Assembly: GCF_910587525.1 (NCBI RefSeq)
Contig: NZ_CAJULS010000108.1
Coordinates: 1-8,153 of the forward strand
DNA from: an uncultured Oscillibacter sp.
GTDB taxonomy: Bacteria > Bacillota > Clostridia > Oscillospirales > Oscillospiraceae
Direction: 5' to 3'
Length of the DNA stretch: 8,153 nt
The translations under genes were made by a program, and so were the position numbers. Within the stretch, counting starts at the first letter, position 1; every line of letters begins with the position of its first letter. The notes beneath the pieces were generated by a model that saw only the letters and a list, made by a program, of their open reading frames with translations, did not search any database and had not been told where the DNA came from. Positions 1 to 5,077 of the stretch are shown piece by piece.

Positions 1-2083
1 TGGACTCGGCGTCCTGGATGTTCTCCGCCATGACGCTCAGGTTGTTGGCGGTGTGGTCCAGACGGTTCTGGGTGGCGCCCAGAGTGCCGCGGACAGAGGA
101 GACCTGGTTGATGGCGTCCTTGATCTTCTGGATGGCGGCGGAGGCGGTCTCCGATGTATTGATTTTCAAGCCCTCCAGACCCAGAGCCTTGGCGTGCATA
201 TCGCCTACCTCGACCTTCAGCTGGTTGTAGCTGTCGGAGGTGTCGCCGATCTGGAGGATCATGGCCTTGCCGGCCTCGCCGGCCTTGGCCGCGGCCTTAC
301 CGGTAACAATGCCGAAGGTCTCCTTGATGACGCTCTCCTTGGTCAGATCAAACGCGCCGTCAGCCAGCTTGCCGTCGGTGCCCGTCTTCTGTTCGGTGTA
401 GCTCTTGCCCTGCGCGTCGACCTTCTCAACAAAGGTAACCGTACCGGGAGTGGGACCCTGGCCCACGGTCCACACCTCGTTTGTGTCGGCTTTGACGGTC
501 AGACGGTCAATCGCCGTCTGCAAATCCCTGGACAGATCCAGGTCGCCCACATAGATATGGTCGGCGGAATTCGCGTTGGCCTTGTCGGTGGTGACGGTGT
601 ACTCCTTGTTGCCGATCTTGATGATGGTGCCGTCGGCAAACTCCTTGCCGGTCAGAGTGACCACGCCGCTGGCAATCCGGCTGGCGCCGGCGTCCACGCC
701 CTGTGTGGTAACGGTGGTCTTCATGTTGTAGTCGCCGCTTACGGGGTCAGGGCCAGCGGCCACAGTATTGGCGGGAGTGATGGCGATGCCGCCGGTGACT
801 GCCGCCGCACCAGTGCCATTCTTGGAGGCTTCAAGGGTGAGTTTGGCGCCATTAGCGGTTACACTGTAGTACGTATCGTTTGCGGGGGTGGCGCCGTCAT
901 CAAAGCCGTCCTTGAACTTATTCGCCAGAGCTGCTGCCAGTTTTCCAGCCAGAGCATCATTAACATCAGTGTCAACATCGGCATCAAAGGTCACCGTAAC
1001 AGTCTGACCGCCAATGGTCACATTATAATCGCCGGCAGTCAGCTTGGTAAGACCGGAAATTGTAAGCTCATAGGTCTGCGATGCGGCAGCCGCACCGGCC
1101 GTACCTTCTGCAAAAGTGCCGGCAATGGTGCCGGTAACAGTGGGGTTCTTGGCAGCGGTGCCCGCACCAGTCACCTTGACTTCCATATCGCCAACGATAT
1201 GCTTGCTGGTCTTGGAGTCCTGCTCAAAGACCAGGGTGGTGCCGTCAGCGCCGGCGGAAATGGAGAAGGTCTCGCCGTCAATAACAATCTTGCCCGCGGC
1301 AGCGCCAGCTTCAATATTTCCGCCGAATTCCAGTTTATCAGTGTCCGCCTCGTCGCTGTTCCCCACAAGATAGTCCACGATGTCCTTCGCGGTCATCTCC
1401 GTGCCGGCAGCACCGTTCGCGCCGCCCTTGATGGTGATATAGTTGTCATCACCGCCGATGGAAATCTTGATACCCTCACCGGCGTTATTGGCAAACTTCA
1501 CCTCGTGCAGAGCCACGCCGAACTTGGTCTTGGCGGCGGCAGTACTGTCGGAGTGCTCAACAGTGTCGGTGCCCAGAGCGGTGCCCTTCGTGGAAGTGAC
1601 CAGAGAGGCCACCGTGCCGGCACTGGCATCGGTCTTGCCAACCTCAGTGGCATTGGGATCCAGAGAGCCGTCCAGCAGCTTAATGCCGTTAAAGTTGGAG
1701 CTGTCGGCGATACGGTTGATTTCGGAGAGGAGCTGGTCAACCTCCTTCTGCAGGTTGGCGCGGTCCACCTCGTCGTCATAGGTGCCGTTGGCGGACTGGG
1801 TGGCCAGGTAATCCATGCGGTTGAGCATGTCCTGGATCTCCTGCATGGCACCCTCGGCGGTCTTGACGAGGCTGATGCCGTCCTTGACGTTCTTCTGGGC
1901 GGCGTTCAGGCCGGTGATCTGAGCCCGCATCTTCTCGGAAATAGCAAGGCCCGCGGCGTCGTCGCCGGCGCGGTTGATCTTGTAGCCGGAAGACAGCTTC
2001 TCCAGGTTCTTGCTCAGCGCGGAGGTGTTGGTGTTATAGTTGCGGTAGGCGTTCATCGCCATAATATTGTGCTGGATACGCAT
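1..2083 (-). CDS. hag: Flagellin, very long variable domain, 3' end cut by window
   Basis: Flagellin, the filament subunit exported by the flagellar type III system. The minus-strand frame is open from ATG 2083 to the window edge: 694 codons with no stop. Residues 1 to about 140 are the conserved D0/D1 region: MRIQHNIMAMNAYRN at the start, SSGYKINRAGDDAAGLAIS near residues 31-49, and QSANGTYDDEVDRANLQKEV near residues 96-115. Residues of roughly 150-630 form a Gly/Ala/Thr-rich beta-type variable region. The conserved C-terminal helix resumes near the left edge (SSVRGTLGATQNRLDHTANN, then NLSVMAENIQDAES), so only some 40-50 residues should be missing. B. subtilis Hag is under 300 residues, so this is an unusually large flagellin with long surface domains. 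The start is fixed by the SD GAAAGGAGT, 9 nt before the ATG. It lies directly downstream of csrA. Codons 5-8 carry the 12-base guide match described separately. Confidence 0.97.
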   Translation of the reverse strand, partial: MRIQHNIMAMNAYRNYNTNTSALSKNLEKLSSGYKINRAGDDAAGLAISEKMRAQITGLNAAQKNVKDGISLVKTAEGAMQEIQDMLNRMDYLATQSANGTYDDEVDRANLQKEVDQLLSEINRIADSSNFNGIKLLDGSLDPNATEVGKTDASAGTVASLVTSTKGTALGTDTVEHSDSTAAAKTKFGVALHEVKFANNAGEGIKISIGGDDNYITIKGGANGAAGTEMTAKDIVDYLVGNSDEADTDKLEFGGNIEAGAAAGKIVIDGETFSISAGADGTTLVFEQDSKTSKHIVGDMEVKVTGAGTAAKNPTVTGTIAGTFAEGTAGAAAASQTYELTISGLTKLTAGDYNVTIGGQTVTVTFDADVDTDVNDALAGKLAAALANKFKDGFDDGATPANDTYYSVTANGAKLTLEASKNGTGAAAVTGGIAITPANTVAAGPDPVSGDYNMKTTVTTQGVDAGASRIASGVVTLTGKEFADGTIIKIGNKEYTVTTDKANANSADHIYVGDLDLSRDLQTAIDRLTVKADTNEVWTVGQGPTPGTVTFVEKVDAQGKSYTEQKTGTDGKLADGAFDLTKESVIKETFGIVTGKAAAKAGEAGKAMILQIGDTSDSYNQLKVEVGDMHAKALGLEGLKINTSETASAAIQKIKDAINQVSSVRGTLGATQNRLDHTANNLSVMAENIQDAES
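2060..2071 (+). promoter_or_regulatory. Candidate TldR guide-RNA target in flagellin codons 5-8
   Basis: The plus strand reads CATAATATTGTG here. The same 12 bases occur on the minus strand at 2672-2661, exactly where the guide of the TnpB-like RNA should begin. The guide is identical to the flagellin template strand and complementary to the flagellin mRNA (codons for His-Asn-Ile-Met, nucleotides 13-24 of the gene). The bases 5' of this site on the plus strand, which should hold the TAM, are GTTCATCGC; the true TAM is unknown. The identity stops after 12 bases. This could be the real site, or a stand-in for another flagellin gene elsewhere with the same conserved start. Confidence 0.5.
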
Positions 2084-2090
2084 AGTAATT

Positions 2091-2131
2091 GACTCCTTTC
2101 AGTCTTTTAATGTGCTCCGGAGCATCCTTTT
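2091..2131 (-). promoter_or_regulatory. Flagellin leader with two CsrA-type GGA sites
   Basis: The flagellin mRNA leader holds AAAAGGATG (2131-2123), close to the CsrA consensus core ARGGAUG. It is followed by the 12-base palindrome TGCTCCGGAGCA (2124-2113). Closer to the gene, GACT-GAAAGG-AGTC (2104-2091) can form a small hairpin that contains the Shine-Dalgarno GGAG. In B. subtilis, CsrA represses hag by binding two leader sites, one over the SD; the layout here is the same. The structures were read by eye and not computed. No convincing sigma-28 promoter was found between csrA and flagellin. Confidence 0.5.
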
Positions 2132-2217
2132 ACCAGAGCACAGTTCTCAATCGCGCCGTCCGCCCTGGGTATGTGGCCACGATGCCCGGGACTTTCAGCG
2201 CAGGGACTATATTTCAG

Positions 2218-2233
2218 CCGGCTCGTCAGCCGG
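2218..2233. other. Small inverted repeat after csrA
   Basis: CCGGCT-CGTC-AGCCGG forms a 6-bp stem with a 4-base loop, 17 bases past the csrA stop codon. There is no T-run after it on either strand, so it is a weak terminator at best. It may be a processing or stability element in a csrA-flagellin transcript. Confidence 0.3.
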
Positions 2234-2249
2234 TCGAAACCAAAATCAG

Positions 2250-2600
2250 TCACTCCCCGCCGCTCTCCGGCGGTTGGGGAAAAATGAGGTCCAGCTTCTC
2301 CCGCAGGACACGGACCTCCGGGGTGCCCTCCATTCCCTCCAGCATCCGGCGCAGGTCCGCCAGGGCCGCCCGCTTCTCGCCGTTCCATGGGAGCTGGCGC
2401 ACGGGCCGGGCCGGTGGGGTGAACACGCAGGCGGGCCGCTCCCCGCCATTGCGCTCCAGCACCGCTCCCCGCAGAATGGGGACCTCTCTGGGCGCGTTGA
2501 CGGTCAGGTGGACCCGGTCGCCCGTCAGGCGGTCCAGCTGGATCACGGTGCTGCCGCCCACGGTGAAATACTCGCCGGGCTTCATGGAAATGCAGAGCAT
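2250..2600 (-). CDS. csrA: CsrA translational regulator with C-terminal extension
   Basis: CsrA is a small dimeric RNA-binding protein that blocks or remodels translation at GGA-containing leaders. In Firmicutes it represses flagellin synthesis and is antagonised by FliW. Residues 1-51 align with the whole CsrA fold: MLCIS at the start, Gly9-Glu10, VHLTVNAPREVPILR around residues 30-44 with the RNA-contacting Arg44 kept, then LERN at 48-51. The N-terminal basic pair is changed to Met6-Lys7. The protein is 116 residues, against 61 in E. coli and 74 in B. subtilis. The extra 65 residues hold a Pro-rich linker and a charged helical segment (EKRAALADLRRMLEG). I chose ATG 2600 because TTAAGGAG precedes it by 6-7 nt; an upstream in-frame ATG at 2663 lies inside the guide-RNA region. 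It sits between tldR and flagellin on the same strand. No fliW is visible in the window. Confidence 0.9.
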   Translation of the reverse strand: MLCISMKPGEYFTVGGSTVIQLDRLTGDRVHLTVNAPREVPILRGAVLERNGGERPACVFTPPARPVRQLPWNGEKRAALADLRRMLEGMEGTPEVRVLREKLDLIFPQPPESGGE

Positions 2601-2628
2601 AGAAATCTCCTTAAATCGTTCCTGCGGC

Positions 2629-2643
2629 CCGTCCTCCTGACGG
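2629..2643 (-). promoter_or_regulatory. CsrA-type hairpin in the csrA leader
   Basis: CCGTC-AGGAG-GACGG is a perfect 5-bp stem presenting AGGAG in a 5-base loop, 29 nt upstream of the csrA start. GGA in a short hairpin loop is the classic CsrA recognition element. Two more GGA triplets follow (GCAGGAACG and the SD AAGGAG). This suggests CsrA binds and limits its own message. The function is inferred from the motif alone. Confidence 0.45.
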
Positions 2644-2649
2644 CGCCGG

Positions 2650-2664
2650 TGTGACAAAGTCACA
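2650..2664 (-). other. Hairpin overlapping the end of the guide
   Basis: TGTGAC-TTT-GTCACA forms a 6-bp stem with a 3-base loop directly after the scaffold and first guide bases. It has no following U-run, so it is not a standard terminator. It could mark the processed 3' end of the guide RNA, leaving a short guide of about 10-12 bases that coincides with the length of the flagellin match. Confidence 0.4.
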
Positions 2665-2787
2665 ATATTATGCTGAGTGGACTTCTCTTTCGAGATTCAG
2701 GCTGCGTCCCCGAAGGGAGTCGCCCTCTCTTGTTCCCATTCCGCGGCCCCGGGGAGGGCTGGTTTCACAGGCAAAGGGCTTTGCCGG
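2655..2787 (-). ncRNA. Candidate TldR guide RNA (omega/re-RNA-like), scaffold plus guide
   Basis: TnpB-family proteins use an RNA made from the 3' end and downstream flank of their own gene, with the guide at its 3' end. This flank, after the stop at 2788, is dense in structure. GGCAAAG/CTTTGCC (2786-2771) forms a hairpin. TCCC-TTCG-GGGA follows at 2718-2707. Then comes an interleaved set: GGAC (2709-2706), CTGA (2700-2697), a TCTC-GAAA-GAGA hairpin (2695-2684), GTCC (2682-2679) and TCAG (2676-2673). The GGAC/GTCC and CTGA/TCAG pairings cross, forming the pseudoknot expected next to the guide. The guide would begin at about 2672-2670 with CATAATATTGTG. The 5' end is unknown and may lie inside the tldR coding region; the 3' end is a guess. 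Helices were found by eye. Confidence 0.6.
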
Positions 2788-3981
2788 TCAAATCAGCGCT
2801 TCCCGCCGCTCCTGGGCCTTCATCGGCGTCCCGGCCGGCAGCCGCGGGGGGTATGAAACAGCGCTCAGAGCGCCAATCTCCTTCAATCCGAACTCCCGGA
2901 GGTTCCGGGCGGTGTTGACCTCCCGGGTGAGAACCACGCCGCAGGAGGGGCAGGTCCAGCTCCGCTCACGGGCGGACAGCTGTTCATTGACGCGCCCGCA
3001 GGCGTGGCAGGTCTTTGCCGCGGGGGCGTATTGATCCACCACGATATAGGCCTTCCCCTGCCGCTCCAGCTTGTATTTCAGGCAGTCCCGGAACATCCCG
3101 AAGCCGGCGTCCATCACGCCCGCCCCCTTCAGCCTCCGAGACAGCTCCACCAGATCGGTGTCCCGCACGCACACGGCGTCCCAGGCGTTGGCTATCCGCC
3201 GGGATTCCTTGTGGATGAAGTCCTTCCTCTGGTTGGCAACGCGCTCATGCTGGATCCGGATTTTCCGCAGCTGGTTTTCATAGTTCCTGGAGCCGGGCTC
3301 CATGCGGGAGAGCCCGCTCTGCAGCCGGGCCAGCTTCTCCCGGGACTTTGCCAGATCCGGCAGGACAGGGCTGACACCCCGGCTGTCCACATAGAACCGG
3401 GCCGGGGAGTAGTTCAGGCCCAAGGTCCGCTCCGGGAGAGGCGGGACCGCCTCCCGCTCCGGCGCCTCATAGCCGAAGACAATGGCGCAGAGGTATTTCC
3501 CGGTCCTGGACTTCGTCACCGTTACGGATTTCAGCTGCCACCAGTGCAGGGGCCTGCGGTGGACCGCCGCCGGGATCAGGCCCAGCTTCGGCATCTCAAT
3601 GCCGCTCTTCAAAAGGCGGATAGAGGGCCCGGTACGGTACCGACGGCAGTAGACGGTGAAGGTATCCCGCCGGTCCTTCTTGGCCTTGAACCGCGGGTAC
3701 TGAAAGGCCCCGGGGTTCCGGAAGAAGTTCAAAAAGGCCTGCCGCAGGTTCTGGTGGACACAGCACAGCGGCTGGCTGTCCACCCCCCGCAGGAAGGGGG
3801 CCTCTTTTTTGTAGTGCGCCGGTGTGGGAATGTACTGCAGATCCGAGGCGGCGTAAAACTCCTCCACGTCCGCCAGCATCCGGTTCCAGAGCCAGCGGCA
3901 GCAGCCAAAGGTCTTTTCCATCAGCGCGGCCTGTTCCGCGGTGGGATGGAGCCGGAGCTTGATGGTGGTATACTCTTTCAT
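2788..3981 (-). CDS. tldR: TnpB-like nuclease-dead RNA-guided repressor (TldR)
   Basis: This is a 397-residue IS200/IS605 OrfB (TnpB) family protein of normal length. The N-terminal part begins MKEYTTIKLRLHPTAEQ and includes the CCRWLWNRMLAD helix at 27-38. The C-terminal zinc ribbon is intact (Cys325, Cys328, Cys344, Cys347), as are the RuvC-fold landmarks. In active relatives RuvC-I reads G-[IL]-D-Y-S, RuvC-II [IV]-E-D and RuvC-III R-D-[IV]-N. Here these are LGLNYS (Asn190), CVRDTDL (Arg273) and TREVN (Glu354), so all three metal-binding acids are gone. A protein that keeps its length, frame and Zn ribbon but lacks catalysis fits the TldR class, which binds guide RNA and blocks transcription without cutting. 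SD GGAGG lies 6 nt before ATG 3981. No Y1 transposase (TnpA) is present. Downstream come the guide RNA, csrA and flagellin. Alternative: a recently inactivated transposon gene, less likely because no stop or frameshift has accumulated. Confidence 0.85.
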   Translation of the reverse strand: MKEYTTIKLRLHPTAEQAALMEKTFGCCRWLWNRMLADVEEFYAASDLQYIPTPAHYKKEAPFLRGVDSQPLCCVHQNLRQAFLNFFRNPGAFQYPRFKAKKDRRDTFTVYCRRYRTGPSIRLLKSGIEMPKLGLIPAAVHRRPLHWWQLKSVTVTKSRTGKYLCAIVFGYEAPEREAVPPLPERTLGLNYSPARFYVDSRGVSPVLPDLAKSREKLARLQSGLSRMEPGSRNYENQLRKIRIQHERVANQRKDFIHKESRRIANAWDAVCVRDTDLVELSRRLKGAGVMDAGFGMFRDCLKYKLERQGKAYIVVDQYAPAAKTCHACGRVNEQLSARERSWTCPSCGVVLTREVNTARNLREFGLKEIGALSAVSYPPRLPAGTPMKAQERREALI

Positions 3982-4027
3982 CCCGCGCCTCCATCCGTTG
4001 AATTTACAATGGTGTGCTTTTACAAAC

Positions 4028-4055
4028 CGGATACAGCGGGGAAAAATTTTTTCAA
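4028..4055 (-). promoter_or_regulatory. Weak candidate promoter for tldR
   Basis: Reading toward tldR, TTGAAA (4055-4050) is followed after 16 bases by TATCCG (4033-4028), a poor -10. It lies inside the repeat-bounded AT-rich segment and would give a leader of about 40 nt. No sigma-28-type element was recognised. Confidence 0.25.
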
Positions 4056-4106
4056 AAAGCTCTTAATTTTCAAAGCGGGCCGCCGAGTATAAAAGTGTAG
4101 GCAGTT

Positions 4107-4154
4107 AAAAACCGCCGGTTTGTAAAAGTGCACTTTTACAAACCGGCGGTTTTT
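4107..4154. terminator. 48-bp perfect palindrome, probable intrinsic terminator
   Basis: The two 24-base halves meet at 4130/4131 (centre GTGCAC) with no mismatch. The outer part is A5-CCGCCGG and its complement, so RNA from either strand has a GC-rich stem ending in U5 or more. It begins 9 bases after the recombinase stop codon, which fits a terminator for that gene and isolates tldR from it. The perfect inner arms, built from two copies of CTTTTACAAACCGG, are longer than a terminator needs. Confidence 0.75.
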
Positions 4155-4162
4155 TTAATGAT

Positions 4163-4792
4163 TCAATGTTCGTTCTCCAGCCGGACAGCCTTGGCGTAAA
4201 ACGTCCCCACCGGCATGGAGCAGGCGTTCGCCGCCTCTTTCAGCGTGATCCGCTTGCTCCTCCACTCCATATGGATCTGGCAGAAATTCTCCGGCAGCGG
4301 CACCGGCGGCCTGCCGAACCGCACCCCCCTGGCCTTCGCCGCCGCAATGCCCTCCGCCTGCCGCTGGCGGATGTTCGTCCGCTCATTTTCCGCCACGAAG
4401 GACAGCACCTGCAAAACGATGTCGCTGAGGAAGGTTCCCATCAGGTCCTTGCCCCGGCGGGTATCCAGCAGCGGCATATCCAAAACGGCGATATCCACCC
4501 GCTTCTCCCGGGTGAGAATCCTCCACTGCTCCAGAATCTCCTCGTAATTGCGGCCCAGCCGGTCAATGCTCTTGACATAGATCAGATCCTCCGGCTTCAG
4601 TTTTTTTACCATCCTCTGATACTGCGGCCGCCGGAAGTCTTTCCCTGACTGCTTGTCCATAAATATGTTCTTCTCTGCCACCGCCAGCTCCCGCATGGCG
4701 ATGAGCTGCCGGTCTTCGTTCTGGTCCTTCGTGCTGACCCGGATGTATCCGTAAGTTGATGCCGTGATGGTCTCCACCTCCTGTTGAGGCAC
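4163..4792 (-). CDS. Serine recombinase, resolvase/invertase type
   Basis: This is a 209-residue small serine recombinase, a DNA strand-exchange enzyme of the Tn3 resolvase/Hin invertase family. The N-terminal catalytic domain starts TYGYIRVSTKDQ, with the nucleophile Ser in VST near residue 20. It continues through KSIDRLGRN (about 94-102) and SFVAENERTNIRQRQAEGI (about 132-150), and reaches the E-helix with RFGRPP. The C-terminal helix-turn-helix is ITLKEAANACSMPVGTFYAK. The order (catalytic domain first, HTH last) excludes an IS607-type TnpA. The only standard start in frame before the domain is GTG 4792, which has no SD at normal spacing. A strong AGGAGGTGG lies inside the frame, 5 nt before an ATC codon at 4768, so the true start is uncertain. 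Its target sites are unknown. A role in inversion near flagellar genes, or in moving this cassette, is inference. Confidence 0.9.
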   Translation of the reverse strand: MPQQEVETITASTYGYIRVSTKDQNEDRQLIAMRELAVAEKNIFMDKQSGKDFRRPQYQRMVKKLKPEDLIYVKSIDRLGRNYEEILEQWRILTREKRVDIAVLDMPLLDTRRGKDLMGTFLSDIVLQVLSFVAENERTNIRQRQAEGIAAAKARGVRFGRPPVPLPENFCQIHMEWRSKRITLKEAANACSMPVGTFYAKAVRLENEH

Positions 4793-4813
4793 GGTCTGAA
4801 ATGACTGCTTCCC

Positions 4814-4832
4814 TCAATATAGTTACTATTGA
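4814..4832. promoter_or_regulatory. Dyad upstream of the recombinase, possible operator
   Basis: TCAATA and TATTGA form 6-bp inverted arms separated by 7 bases, just after the putative recombinase -10 box. The position suits a repressor operator or an autoregulatory recombinase site. It is short and AT-rich, so chance is possible. Confidence 0.3.
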
Positions 4833-4860
4833 ACATAAGGGAGACGGCACAATAAGCCAA
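4832..4860 (-). promoter_or_regulatory. Candidate promoter for the recombinase
   Basis: Reading leftwards, TTGGCT (4860-4855) and TATGTT (4837-4832) are 17 bases apart, a reasonable sigma-A match. The start of transcription would be near 4825, within the dyad, leaving a leader of about 30 nt before GTG 4792. Confidence 0.4.
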
Positions 4861-4902
4861 TATTTTTTTCGCACTTTGTGAAAAATGCAGCAAAACAGCC
4901 CC

Positions 4903-4930
4903 TTGACTTTCGCGGCGAACGTTATATGAT
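4903..4930 (+). promoter_or_regulatory. Sigma-A-like promoter for the ECF sigma operon
   Basis: TTGACT (4903-4908) and TATGAT (4925-4930) are 16 bases apart. Transcription would begin near 4937, giving a leader of about 140 nt before ATG 5078. The leader contains a GGCCCGCCGGCC stretch and an AT-rich run, and nothing recognised as a riboswitch. Confidence 0.6.
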
Positions 4931-5077
4931 GGTAAATGTTGGCCCGCCGGCCGCTGGACTGGTCTTAAAAAATTTTTATCCAGGCGTCCCCAAACAGCGC
5001 TCTTTCGACATATATATTATGGATGTCTGAAAATAGAAAAACGGCATTCCCCCGGCCCGGCGGGAGGTGGTGTGGTA

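Larger units (their letters stand above)
4012..4154. repeat. Cluster of CTTTTACAAACCGG repeats between tldR and recombinase
   Basis: The 14-base unit CTTTTACAAACCGG occurs directly at 4017-4030 and 4133-4146 and inverted at 4115-4128. A degraded inverted copy (CACTTTTATACTCGGCG) lies at 4097-4081. The 4017-4030 and 4115-4128 copies form a 14-bp inverted repeat enclosing an AT-rich segment of about 85 bp, only about 36 bp upstream of the tldR start. They could be recombinase or operator sites, remnants of a transposon left end, or terminator duplications. The sequence does not decide between these. Confidence 0.7.

Noticed and set aside
1171..1851. Small minus-strand frames within the flagellin region
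   Set aside because: They are alternative frames of the flagellin gene with Pro/Ser/Thr/Arg-rich products and no initiation signals.
53..2092. 679-codon open frame on the plus strand
   Set aside because: It is exactly antisense to flagellin, whose minus-strand product is unmistakable; the plus product is a low-complexity Gly/Val/Leu sequence without domains. Long antisense frames are common in GC-rich genes.
2084..2249. Sigma-28 promoter before flagellin
   Set aside because: No TAAA-(about 15)-GCCGATA-like match was found; transcription may come from further upstream through csrA.
2250..2663. Longer csrA start at 2663
   Set aside because: The 21 extra residues (MTLSHRRRQEDG...) have no CsrA similarity, overlap the guide-RNA end, and the start at 2600 has a good SD and the canonical ML start.
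2650..2664. CRP-like palindrome TGTGA-N5-TCACA
   Set aside because: The CRP consensus spacer is 6 bases and here it is 5; RNA hairpin or guide boundary is a better explanation.
3004..4092. 362-codon open frame on the plus strand
   Set aside because: It lies antisense to the TnpB-like gene, whose Zn ribbon and RuvC landmarks are clear; the antisense product is Pro/Arg/Gly-rich with no recognisable fold and no SD.
4163..4792. Recombinase plus TnpB gene as an intact IS607-like transposon
   Set aside because: IS607 TnpA has its DNA-binding domain at the N-terminus; this one has a C-terminal HTH like resolvases. A 48-bp terminator also separates the genes, and the TnpB homologue is catalytically dead.
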